Below are positions 1 to 6,711 of a stretch of 10,132 bases of DNA, one piece after another. The stretch is from Limnobacter sp. GTDB lineage: Bacteria; Pseudomonadota; Gammaproteobacteria; Burkholderiales; Burkholderiaceae_B. How positions within the stretch are numbered: the stretch's first letter is position 1; every line of letters starts with the position of its first letter. Below the pieces are notes generated by a model. That model saw only the letters and a program-made list of their open reading frames with translations. It ran no database searches and was not told the DNA's origin. Location: positions 1 to 10,132 of the forward strand of contig JAAURO010000036.1 in the NCBI GenBank assembly GCA_012032215.1, read 5' to 3'. Made by a program: the position numbers and the translations under genes.

Positions 1-166
1 CGCGGAACAGCGGAATGGTTTTGACCACTTCGGGGGCCAGATTGCTGGGCACCAGATTGGTTTTTCTGAGAAACCAAAGGCGTTCAAAAACAATTGCCAA
101 CCCGGCGATGGAGGCAAAAATCAGTGGCCAGATTGGCCAGCCGGCTGCTGTAACGATGGCCCACAC
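1..166 (-). CDS. exbB: ExbB/TolQ/MotA-family proton channel, N-terminal fragment
   Basis: Only the first 55 codons lie in the window; the gene runs off the left edge. The predicted N-terminus contains GWPIWPLIFAS, one hydrophobic segment (about residues 10-26), then FERLWFLR. This is the usual start of betaproteobacterial ExbB-like subunits: a first membrane helix followed by an E-R-x-W/F basic turn. In the family, ExbB forms the inner-membrane proton channel with ExbD and energises TonB-type transport. I chose the GTG at 166-164 because GGAGAG lies 6 bases upstream and no in-frame ATG precedes the conserved helix. It is divergent from xseA across a 305-base spacer. In Burkholderiales I recall exbD and lpxK following such a gene, which cannot be seen here. 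TolQ is the main alternative. Confidence 0.72.
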   Translation of the reverse strand, partial: MWAIVTAAGWPIWPLIFASIAGLAIVFERLWFLRKTNLVPSNLAPEVVKTIPLFR

Positions 167-195
167 AGTAGACTCTCCAGAATAATGAGTGTCGG

Positions 196-224
196 ACTCT
201 AACCAAAAAACACAGTTTAGACAA
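196..224 (-). promoter_or_regulatory. Candidate sigma-70 promoter for the ExbB-type gene
   Basis: On the minus strand TTGTCT (224-219) and TAGAGT (201-196) are separated by exactly 17 bases. Each hexamer matches its consensus at 4 of 6 positions. Transcription would begin near 189, leaving a leader of about 23 bases before the GTG at 166 that includes the GGAGAG ribosome site. Spacing and position are good, but the hexamers are only moderate, so this is a candidate. Confidence 0.35.
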
Positions 225-258
225 ATAAATGCCCTTGCGCTGCGAATAGGGTATCGAC

Positions 259-267
259 TGTGGATAA
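259..267 (-). promoter_or_regulatory. Perfect DnaA-box consensus 9-mer
   Basis: The plus strand reads TGTGGATAA, the exact reverse complement of the DnaA box consensus TTATCCACA. A related 9-mer (TGTGGATTA, one mismatch) lies at 433-441 in the same spacer, same orientation. By simple base-composition odds a perfect box on either strand is expected about once in 130 kb, so its place in an AT-rich divergent spacer is notable, though binding is unproven. It could modulate one of the flanking promoters. No dnaA, dnaN or other origin gene is nearby, so an origin is not claimed. Confidence 0.4.
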
Positions 268-432
268 CTTTGGGGAAAAGTACACATCTTGCTGATAGAA
301 AATCGGTTTTTAATAATTTTATGAAGTGGTTCCGTTCACGGGAATTTTATTTTTCTATTTAAATTCAATTGGTTGTGTTTTATGTGCTGCGCTGTAACGG
401 GCTTGCAATAATTTCGTCATTTTGTTACGCGT

Positions 433-441
433 TGTGGATTA
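433..441 (-). promoter_or_regulatory. Near-consensus DnaA box, 31 bases before the xseA start
   Basis: The plus strand reads TGTGGATTA, whose reverse complement TAATCCACA differs from TTATCCACA at one position. It shares orientation with the perfect 9-mer at 259-267. Its position immediately upstream of the xseA ATG would suit a regulator overlapping a leader or promoter. Single-mismatch boxes are common by chance, so this is weak without the partner site. Confidence 0.25.
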
Positions 442-471
442 GTGGGGTTTTTTGCGGTGGAACATGTGTAA

Positions 472-1813
472 ATGACTGAAGGAAATAGGGTTTTAACTGT
501 CAGTGATTTTCTGACACAGGTTTTAGGTGTGTTGCGTGCCCAATTCCCCTTGGCGCAGGTTCAGGGAGAAATCAGCCAGATTACGCGGGCAAGCTCTGGG
601 CATTGGTATTTCAGCCTGAAAGACGAGCGCGCTGTGGTGCAGGCGGTGATGTGGCGTGGTGACACCGTGCGCGTTGGTTTTTGCCACAAATGGGCGACAA
701 AGTGGAGGTGCAATGCAGCCCTGCCATTTACGAAGCCCGAGGCAACTTTCAGATTGTGTGCTTCAGCCTTAAAAAAGCGGGGCAGGGCAGTCTGGCCGAG
801 CAGTTTATGCGTTTGCGCAGTGCATTGCAGGCAGAGGGCTTGTTTGATGAAGCCCGCAAAAAAGCGCTGCCTGCCTATCCGTTTTCTCTGGGATTGGTTA
901 CTTCTGGCCAGGCGGCCGCCTATGCCGATGTAAAACGCGCTCTGGCGCGCCGTATACCGCATGTGGCCTGTACCTTGTATCCTGCCAGCGTGCAAGGCAA
1001 GGCCGCTGTGACCGAATTGCTTGTTGCCATTAAAAAGCAGATGCTGGGGGGCACGATGTGCTGATCGTGACGCGTGGTGGCGGCAGCCTGGAGGATCTCT
1101 GGAGTTTTAATGAAGAAGCCGTGGTGCGCGCGGTGGCAGGGTGCCAAACCCCGGTGGTGGTGGGTGTTGGGCATGAATCGGATGTAACCCTGGCCGAGTT
1201 TGCCGCTGATTTGCGTGCTTCTACGCCCACCGCAGCAGTCGAGCTGATAAGCCCCACTACTTCCGATCTGCTGGGCCGTTTGCAGCATTGCGCCCACACT
1301 TTTGCCCTGCGGGCTGAACGGTATTTGAACCAGCTTGCCCAGCGCACAGACCGCGCAGAAGGGCTGTTGCTGCACCCGGCGCAACAGTGCCAGCGTTACG
1401 TGCAACGCTTGAGTGAGCTGGCGCTTCGGCTAGAGCGCAGCATGCGCAACCGCCTGGGCATGCTGGACAATGCCTTGCAGGCACGGTCCAAAAGACTGGC
1501 CCCAGCCGGGCGGCGTGGTCTGTTTGCATATGCACAACACCTTGAAACAGCACATGAAAAGCTGTGCGCACCTGCAGGCCGCTCGCTGGAAAAGCACGGC
1601 CAAAGCCTGCAACGGCTGTCTGCCTTGCTGGAATCGCTCTCGCCCGAACACACGCTGAAAAAAGGCTATGTGTTTTTGGAGACTGCTTCCGGATTGGTAA
1701 AGGGGGTAAACGAGGTGCAAATTGGCCAGGTACTGCGGGCCACTCTCACAGATGGCAGTCTGTCGCTTGCGGTTACAGACAAACAAGCGAGTCGCCCCGG
1801 CGAACCAGAGTGA
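472..1813 (+). CDS. xseA: Exonuclease VII large subunit, interrupted by two -1 frameshifts
   Basis: XseA with XseB degrades single-stranded DNA in mismatch repair and DNA clean-up in the cytoplasm. Residues 1-100 form the OB-fold region ([20 protein letters not shown]). The catalytic region follows, with [19 protein letters not shown] and GVGHESD...[12 protein letters not shown], then the coiled-coil C-terminus ending in a KKGYVFL motif. The reading frame shifts twice. In the T run 678-682 one more T gives [15 protein letters not shown], and in the G run 1046-1051 one more G gives [13 protein letters not shown]. With both restored the protein is 447 residues, normal for the family (E. coli 456). 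An in-frame TAA at 469-471 makes ATG 472 the first possible ATG; its ribosome site is weak. sodB follows after 66 bases. The family is certain; whether the lesions are real is doubtful. Confidence 0.93.
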
Positions 1814-1828
1814 TGCCTTTATACGCGT

Positions 1829-1834
1829 TAGAAT
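1829..1834 (+). promoter_or_regulatory. Possible -10 element upstream of sodB
   Basis: TAGAAT matches the sigma-70 -10 consensus at 5 of 6 positions and lies 45 bases before the sodB ATG, inside the 66-base xseA-sodB gap. No good -35 sits 16-18 bases upstream (that stretch is the xseA stop region). sodB may instead be read from the xseA promoter, or this may be an activator-dependent promoter. Confidence 0.25.
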
Positions 1835-1879
1835 GGTGAGGCACAAGCAACAATTTTATCGACAGCAAGGAGTATTGGC

Positions 1880-2457
1880 ATGGAACACAAATTACCTGAA
1901 CTACCCTACACAATGGATGGCCTGGAGCCTCATATTTCTCGCGAAACACTGGAGTACCACTACGGCAAGCATCACCAGACTTACGTAAACAATCTGAACA
2001 ATCTGATTAAGGGCACCGAGTTTGAATCGGCAAGCCTCGAAGACATCGTGAAAAATCCACCGGCGGTGTGTTTAACAACGCAGCCCAGGTGTGGAACCAC
2101 ACTTTCTACTGGAATGGGCTTTCACCCAAGGGGGGCGGCCAGCCTGCGGGTGCTTTGGCCGATGCCATCCACAAAAAGTTTGGCAGCTTCGATGCTTTCA
2201 AGGAAGCTTTTGCCAAAAGTGCTGCAGGCAACTTTGGTTCTGGCTGGACATGGCTGGTTAAAAAAACCGATGGCTCAGTCGACATTGTAAACACCAGCAA
2301 TGCGGCCACCCCTTTAACCACCGATGACAAAGCGCTGTTAACCTGCGACGTTTGGGAGCACGCCTACTACATTGATTACCGCAATTCGCGGCCCAATTAC
2401 CTGGAAGGTTTTTGGAAAATTGCCAACTGGGAATTTGCGGGCAAGAATTTTGCCTGA
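1880..2457 (+). CDS. sodB: Iron superoxide dismutase, one -1 frameshift
   Basis: SodB converts superoxide to oxygen and hydrogen peroxide in the cytoplasm. The start is clear: AAGGAG at 1867-1872, 7 bases before ATG 1880. After restoring one A in the run 2051-2055 (giving [19 protein letters not shown]) the protein is 192 residues, exactly family size. The four metal ligands are visible: His27 (EYHYGKHH), His74 (VWNHTFYW), and Asp and His in [12 protein letters not shown]. Gln70 in NAAQVWNH is the outer-sphere glutamine typical of Fe rather than Mn enzymes. As sequenced, the frame breaks at codon 59 and would lose three ligands, which is implausible for this enzyme, so I infer a sequencing error. 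It follows xseA in the same direction and is convergent with the DUF192 gene. Confidence 0.95.
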
Positions 2458-2464
2458 TTGAATG

Positions 2465-2480
2465 GCCCAACTGCATGGGC
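2465..2480. other. Hairpin just after the sodB stop, between convergent genes
   Basis: GCCCA (2465-2469) and TGGGC (2476-2480) form a 5-base stem with a 6-base loop, 7 bases after the sodB stop. No T run follows on either strand, so a classical intrinsic terminator cannot be claimed. The remaining 60 bases to the DUF192 stop show no better candidate. Confidence 0.25.
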
Positions 2481-2539
2481 AACGCACTTTGAATGGCTTC
2501 ATTGCCTGTTGCAGCGGGGCGCCGAATGTTTTTGAGCAC

Positions 2540-3055
2540 TCATTTTTCAGGCGTCTGCACGTGCAGTTGTGTGCCGCTTTTCACATGGTTTGCATCAAAC
2601 CAACCCCGGTTCATTTCAAGCGCATACAGAGCCGGGCTTTTCGCGCAATGTATTTGCACGGTGCCAGCCTGCATGGCCTCGATGTTTATTAATCTCCCCT
2701 GGGCGTTGAAAAAGGCCACGTCTAAATCAATAAGCGTGTTTTGCATCCACATGCAGTGTTCGCCTGCCTGATCGAATTTAAACAACATACCTTGGTTGTC
2801 TGGCAGGCTGGTGCGGAACATCAGGCCCTGGTTGCGGGCTTGCGGGGTATTGGCAACTTCCACTTTCAGGGTGTGTTTGCCAAGGCGCACGGTAGATTCA
2901 CCAAAAAAAGTGTTTTGCGCAGACTGCCTGGTGGTGGGTGGAGTGCTGTCGGCACAGGCAGGTAACGGAGCCAGCAGCCCAAACAGCAGGCACGCAACAG
3001 CGTATGCCGCAGCCTGGTGTCTATGGCTCAAGAGCATCGCAAGCCGATTTTTCAT
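2540..3055 (-). CDS. Exported DUF192 family protein
   Basis: This is an intact 171-residue protein from the ATG at 3055. Residues 1-35 form a signal peptide: basic MKNRLAM, a hydrophobic core AAYAVACLLFGLLAP, and an ACA|DS cleavage site. LPAC could serve as a weak lipobox, so a lipoprotein is possible. The mature part has the DUF192 signature in order: KVEVANTPQARNQGLMFR, GMLFKFD, CMWMQNTLIDLDVAFFN, then YALEMNRGW. The family's biochemical role is not established. In betaproteobacteria I recall it next to sodB, as here. The frame stays open upstream to 3139 but that part shows no family sequence. The chosen ATG has a weak ribosome site, and ATG 3037 is an alternative that would shorten the signal peptide. 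It follows chrA in the same direction after 112 bases. Confidence 0.85.
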   Translation of the reverse strand: MKNRLAMLLSHRHQAAAYAVACLLFGLLAPLPACADSTPPTTRQSAQNTFFGESTVRLGKHTLKVEVANTPQARNQGLMFRTSLPDNQGMLFKFDQAGEHCMWMQNTLIDLDVAFFNAQGRLINIEAMQAGTVQIHCAKSPALYALEMNRGWFDANHVKSGTQLHVQTPEK

Positions 3056-3137
3056 CTTGCATCGGCAGATGGCGCAATTGGTGCTCACATGAATGCAGTG
3101 ATTGACGCCAAAAAAGGTTTTAAGGTACAACTTTCTC

Positions 3138-3143
3138 ACTATA
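3138..3143 (-). promoter_or_regulatory. Possible -10 element for the DUF192 gene
   Basis: The minus strand reads TATAGT (5 of 6 to TATAAT) inside an AT-rich stretch between chrA and the DUF192 gene. The predicted leader would be about 75 bases. No -35 resembling TTGACA sits at 16-18 bases, so it is only a candidate. Confidence 0.25.
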
Positions 3144-3167
3144 TTAATTACGTGGCGTAAGTGTGTT

Positions 3168-4532
3168 TTATAAGATCAGGGTTTTTAATGCCAGTCCAAC
3201 CACGGCGCAGCCCACAATTACGTGAATCACATTGCGCTTGAAGCGAAACAGGACAATAGCTGCACCTGCTGCTATCAGGGCTGACAGGCTATCAAAAGCG
3301 CCTGTGAAACCCTCGGGCCATAGAATATGGTAACCAAAAAACAACGCTAAATTCAGAATGACACCTACTACCGCTGCTGTAATGGCAGTGAGCGGAGCGG
3401 TAAATTTGAGAACTCCGTGGGTGGCTTCAACTAAGGGCCCACCGAGCAGGATAAACAGGAAAGAGGGAAGAAAGGTGAACCAGGTCACCAACGATGCCGC
3501 GATTGCCCCAGCCAGGAACAGGGAGTCTGGCCCAAACACCGCGTTTACATAACCACCGATAAAACCAACGAAAGCTACTACCATAATCAGTGGGCCCGTG
3601 TGGTTTCGCCCAAGGCCAGACCGTCAATCATCTGTGTTGGTGTAAGCCAGTTATAGTGTACTACTGCACCCTGATAGACATACGGTAGTACAGCATACGC
3701 GCCGCCAAAGGTAAGCAGCGCAGCTTTGGTAAAAAACCAGCCCCATCTGCGTGAGTGTGTGCTCCCAGCTTTAGGCAATCGTCAACAAGCCGATTGGTAA
3801 GGCCCATAGCATTGCGCCAATAGAGGCGATTTGCATCGCCCGGTTCCAGGCGAATTTGGCGTGCGCGGGCGTTGGTGTATGGTCATCGATTAGTGCGAGG
3901 CCGAATGTTTTGTCAGTTTCGCTGTGACCACCATTGATTTTAAATGTGTGGGGGGTGATGCGTCCACCCGCATAGCCTATCAAGGCAGCTGTGGCAACGA
4001 TCACAGGAAAAGGCGCATTAAAAAAGAAAATCGCCAAAAATGATCCTGCTGCAATAGCCCACAGCCAGTTGTTTTTGAGTGTGCGCGAGCCAATGCGATG
4101 CGCAGCTTGCAACACTATAACCATTACACTGGGCTTAATGCCATAGAACAATCCAGCCACTAATGGTGTGTTCCCCAAGGTGATATACATCCAGGACAAG
4201 GCGATCAGAAGCAGTAGTGAGGGAAGCACAAACAACACTCCAGCCACGATGCCGCCTTTGGTTTTGTGCAGGAGCCAGCCGATGTAGGTGGCCAGTTGTT
4301 GTGCTTCCGGTCCTGGCAGCAGCATGCAGTAGTTGAGGGCATGCAGGAAACGTCGCTCTGAAATCCAGCGGCGGTTTTCGACCAGTTCCTGATGCATGAC
4401 CGAAATTTGTCCGGCGGGGCCTCCAAAGCTGATGAAGCCAAGCCTGAACCAAAAACCAACGGCTTGCCAAAAGCTGACTGAATGAGGAGGGGCATCAGGG
4501 GGAATGCTATTGCGTGCTGAGGTCGATGTCAT
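3168..4532 (-). CDS. chrA: Chromate transporter ChrA (two-domain CHR family), disrupted reading frame
   Basis: ChrA exports chromate across the inner membrane. Two homologous halves are visible. The N-terminal half has [38 protein letters not shown] and multiple hydrophobic segments. The C-terminal half has [20 protein letters not shown], then [11 protein letters not shown] and [14 protein letters not shown] 4532 is chosen because the CHR similarity starts just after it; the frame stays open to 4727 but that stretch has no recognisable sequence. Three lesions occur. TAA at 3773-3771 replaces codon 254. A C run of four at 3741-3744 has one base too many (removing one restores [12 protein letters not shown]). 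One base is missing near 3598 (adding it restores GETTPGPLIMVV). Corrected length is 454, normal for the family. No chrB regulator adjoins it. Base composition looks more AT-rich than in neighbouring genes (positions 3301-3360 are 25/60 GC; 8281-8340 are 37/60), which hints at acquisition. Confidence 0.88.
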
Positions 4533-4847
4533 TTTACACTTCTTGTAGAGCGAGTGCTGCAAATAGTCTGTCAAACAGGTATACGCTAAACGTGTGTCCG
4601 TCTGGAATTTCTCGTATGGCCTTTGGAGAGAGAGGCAGGCTGACAAAGGCGGGCTGTGAGCGACCCTGCTTTTTCTTAATCGCTCATTTGGTGGTAGTTT
4701 ACCTGCTTGTGTGCGCTGACTTGGCACTCATAGTTTTCAACTGGTTTTTTTGTCGTTCCTGCCTTATTTTATTTTCGCTGCGCTGAAAGGGGGTGCCTGA
4801 CTGTTCCGGGCTCGTTTTTGGGCGCTTTGTGCGAGAAGGAGAAACAC
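4533..4847. other. Divergent spacer between chrA and the cysteine-rich gene
   Basis: The 315 bases hold no gene I can support. Open frames cross it on both strands but none shows a family motif or a good ribosome site. On the minus strand a perfect TTGACA (4574-4569) lies about 40 bases before the chrA ATG, but at 16-18 bases downstream there is no TATAAT-like hexamer. The chrA ATG itself has an AGAAG at 4543-4547 as a possible ribosome site. A T-rich stretch (about 4736-4775) precedes the cysteine-rich gene and may hold its promoter, but no hexamer pair stands out. Confidence 0.5.
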
Positions 4848-5605
4848 ATGAAAAAGAACAGCGAAGCATCACGAAATGCCGCCATGAAAACACCGCTGCG
4901 CGTCCTGATTGGTGCGCTGACATTTTGCGCACTCAATCTGCCCGCCGCGTTTGCCCAGACTTTGCGTTGGGACGGTACGGCGCCGTTTTGTGCCGGTGCA
5001 TGCGGTGCCAATGAAACCGAGCTTACCCGGTTGGGCTCTATTCCGGATTTTTGGGTTCCACCTTTTGTCAATCAGAACCCGCCTTTTGGCTCCAATTGCT
5101 GGACGGGAACCAAGGCCCTTTGCCTTTCAACACCGGGGCGAAGCTGCCGATGGGATGGCACTGCTCCGTTTTGTGACGGTTCCTGCCGATCTGGTGAAAC
5201 ACCTTCGAATCCACCACCGGGTTCATCGAGTGGCAGTTCATGCTGGACGGGTTCCAAGGTGTATTGTTGCAGCAACAATATTGGCAGTGTGGGCCAGCCT
5301 CTTACGGGTGAGCGGAACTGTGCGTATGGGCCAGACACCTGTGTTCAGGGTTTTGTGTGGCGCGAAGCGCGGCCCGCTGACCATGTTTGCGTGACGCCGC
5401 AAGTGCGTGAGCAGACCCGTGCCGACAATGCGCAGGCAGGCGCGCGCCGCAGCCCTTCTGGAGGTGCGTATGGGCCAGACACCTGTCTTCCCGGTTTTGT
5501 GTGGCGAGAAGCCTTTCCTGGCGATCATGTGTGCGTAACCCCGCAACCAGAACGCAGGCAGCGCAAGAAAATCAATGGGTGCGGGTACGGGATGCTTGCC
5601 CGTAA
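4848..5605 (+). CDS. Secreted cysteine-rich protein with two kinds of duplicated motif, frameshifted near its end
   Basis: Function unknown. The start is strongly supported by AAGGAG (4836-4841), 6 bases before ATG 4848. Residues 1-36 are a signal peptide (hydrophobic VLIGALTFCALNL, cleavage AFA|QT). Two cysteine-rich modules follow, each opening with RWDGTAPFC and closing with CWTG(T/S)K and Cys (about 40-92 and 101-141). Two 27-residue modules with YGPDTC, GFVWREA and DHVCVTPQ follow at 159-185 and 207-233. After the second, the frame as written runs on through a terminator. Restoring one A at 5545-5546 gives TRTQAAQENQ, parallel to VREQTRADNAQ after the first copy, and ends at TAA 5603-5605, giving 252 residues. 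Even cysteine spacing suggests disulfides and an extracytoplasmic location. I recall both motif types in uncharacterised bacterial proteins but know no activity. It is divergent from chrA and convergent with hemF. Confidence 0.82.
5322..5402 (+). repeat. GPDTC/VWREA module, copy 1
   Basis: This is an 81-base (27-codon) unit inside the cysteine-rich gene, repeated at 5466-5546 with 63 bases between. The first 21 bases are identical in both copies. Thereafter the DNA diverges while the protein pattern (YGPDTC, GFVWREA, P-x-DHVCVTPQ) is kept, so selection appears to act on the protein. Two cysteines per unit are conserved. Confidence 0.85.
5466..5546 (+). repeat. GPDTC/VWREA module, copy 2
   Basis: Second 27-codon unit. 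Compared with copy 1 it changes VQ to LP after the first cysteine and RPA to FPG before DHVCVTPQ. The frame lesion of the gene lies at its last codon (CAA followed by CC). Confidence 0.85.
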
Positions 5606-5627
5606 ACCAGGGACGAATGCCCGTAAC

Positions 5628-5660
5628 AAAAAGGGGCCAGTGGGGCCCCTTCTTTGTTTT
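5628..5660. terminator. Bidirectional intrinsic terminator between the cysteine-rich gene and hemF
   Basis: AAGGGGCC (5631-5638) and GGCCCCTT (5644-5651) form a perfect 8-base GC-rich stem around the 5-base loop AGTGG. On the plus strand the hairpin is followed by a T-rich tail (TTCTTTGTTTT). On the minus strand it is followed by TTTTTGTT (from 5632 downward). It lies 22 bases after the corrected stop of the cysteine-rich gene and 24 bases after the hemF stop at 5675, so it can serve both convergent genes. Confidence 0.85.
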
Positions 5661-5674
5661 CTGGGTGTATTGCC

Positions 5675-6688
5675 TTAGGGATGTTCCGGTCGGTTTGTGG
5701 TCAGCCAATTCTTTTTTACCAGAAAATCGGTGTACAACCGGGCTTCTTCGCTGCCTGGTTCTGGCTGCCAGTCGTAGCGCCAGCTTACCCGTGGTGGCAT
5801 GGACATCAATATCGATTCGGTACGCCCGCCGCTTTGCAGGCCAAACAGGGTGCCGCGGTCAAATACCAGATTAAATTCTACATAACGGCCACGGCGGTAT
5901 GCCTGAAATTCGCGTTGTTGCTGGGTGTAGGGCAGGGCTGTGCGGCGCTGCGCAATGGGTATCCAGGCTTGGGTAAAGTGGTTGCCTACGCTGCGGGTGA
6001 GGGCAAAGCTTTTCTCGAAACCGGGTTCGCACAGATCGTCAAAGAAAATGCCGCCGATGCCGCGTGGTTCGTTGCGGTGTTTCAGGAAAAAGTAGTCGTC
6101 ACACGCTTGTTTGAAGCGTGGGTAATACTCGGTGCCAAACGGGTGCAGGGCATTGTGGCAGCGTTGGTGAAAGTGCTGCGCGTCTTCTTCAAAGCCGTAG
6201 TAGGGGGTTAAATCCATGCCGCCGCCAAACCACCAAACGCTTTGCCCTTGGGGGTTGAGTGCCGAGAAAAAACGCACATTCATGTGAACGGTGGGTACCA
6301 GCGGGCTGCGTGGGTGAAACACCAGCGAGACACCCAGTGCTTCAAACGAGGCTCCCGCCAATTCGGGGCGGGTTGCCGTGGCAGAGGCTGGCAGGTGTTT
6401 GCCTTGTACGTGGCTAAAGTTCACGCCGCCACGCTCCAATAAGCTGCCTTCTTCAAGCACGCAAGTGCGCCCCCCACCGCTAAGGTTTTCACCGGGCGAG
6501 CGCTCCCAGGTATCCACGGTAAAAGGCATGCTTTCCAGCGCGGTCAGGCTGCCAATAATGTGGTTTTGCAAGTCCAGGAAATACGTTTTCACCAATTCAG
6601 TGTGGCTGGTATGTGGGTTTGACTCTGCCAGAACCACGGTTGGTTTTGTTGTTTCTGGTGGCGGGTAAGGAGGTTTATTGGGGGGCAT
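5675..6688 (-). CDS. hemF: Oxygen-dependent coproporphyrinogen III oxidase
   Basis: HemF oxidatively decarboxylates coproporphyrinogen III to protoporphyrinogen IX in haem synthesis, using oxygen, in the cytoplasm. The frame is intact, 337 residues. Family blocks appear in order: [51 protein letters not shown], the family signature around [19 protein letters not shown] and FFDD, then [17 protein letters not shown] and [13 protein letters not shown]. Compared with the 299-residue E. coli protein it carries an extra proline-rich N-terminus ([15 protein letters not shown]) before the alignable part near residue 24. The ATG at 6688 adjoins a run of six C on the coding strand and has a weak ribosome site, so the true start is not certain. 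It follows purD after 23 bases, most likely as one transcript. Confidence 0.96.
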   Translation of the reverse strand: MPPNKPPYPPPETTKPTVVLAESNPHTSHTELVKTYFLDLQNHIIGSLTALESMPFTVDTWERSPGENLSGGGRTCVLEEGSLLERGGVNFSHVQGKHLPASATATRPELAGASFEALGVSLVFHPRSPLVPTVHMNVRFFSALNPQGQSVWWFGGGMDLTPYYGFEEDAQHFHQRCHNALHPFGTEYYPRFKQACDDYFFLKHRNEPRGIGGIFFDDLCEPGFEKSFALTRSVGNHFTQAWIPIAQRRTALPYTQQQREFQAYRRGRYVEFNLVFDRGTLFGLQSGGRTESILMSMPPRVSWRYDWQPEPGSEEARLYTDFLVKKNWLTTNRPEHP

Positions 6689-6711
6689 AGTGGTTTCTTG
6701 GCTCGTGTGTT

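Larger units (their letters stand above)
167..471. other. AT-rich divergent spacer between exbB and xseA
   Basis: No plausible gene was found on either strand in these 305 bases. The middle (about 296-375) is very AT-rich and could hold promoters for both flanking genes. Two DnaA-box-like 9-mers lie in it, listed separately. Near 332-360 a weak imperfect hairpin (TTCCG/CGGGAA) precedes a T-rich run, but the stem is too poor to call a terminator. I saw no convincing -35/-10 pair for xseA. TTGCAA at 403-408 has no good -10 at 17 bases. Confidence 0.6.

Noticed and set aside
84..287. 67-codon minus-strand frame at the left edge
   Set aside because: Its downstream part is an out-of-frame reading of the ExbB-type gene and the rest is promoter spacer.
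464..475. Tiny frame ATG-TGT-AAA-TGA overlapping the xseA ATG, like a translational-coupling leader
   Set aside because: Only three codons and no good ribosome site; chance occurrence is likely.
681..1064. Middle part of xseA as a separate gene
   Set aside because: It continues the XseA protein exactly from the first frame break to the second; it is a fragment, not an independent gene.
3168..3778. Two short chromate-transporter proteins (separate small CHR genes)
   Set aside because: Short paired CHR proteins exist, but the two fragments align end to end as one C-terminal half and match long-chain ChrA once single-base lesions are undone.
4533..4727. 65-codon upstream extension of chrA as a longer N-terminus or a chrB remnant
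   Set aside because: It has no similarity I recognise to ChrB or to ChrA N-termini, and the CHR similarity begins just after ATG 4532.
6666..6683. Perfect Shine-Dalgarno TAAGGAGGT on the plus strand followed by TTG
   Set aside because: It lies inside the hemF N-terminal coding region (reverse strand), and the frame it opens runs antisense to purD with no sensible protein.
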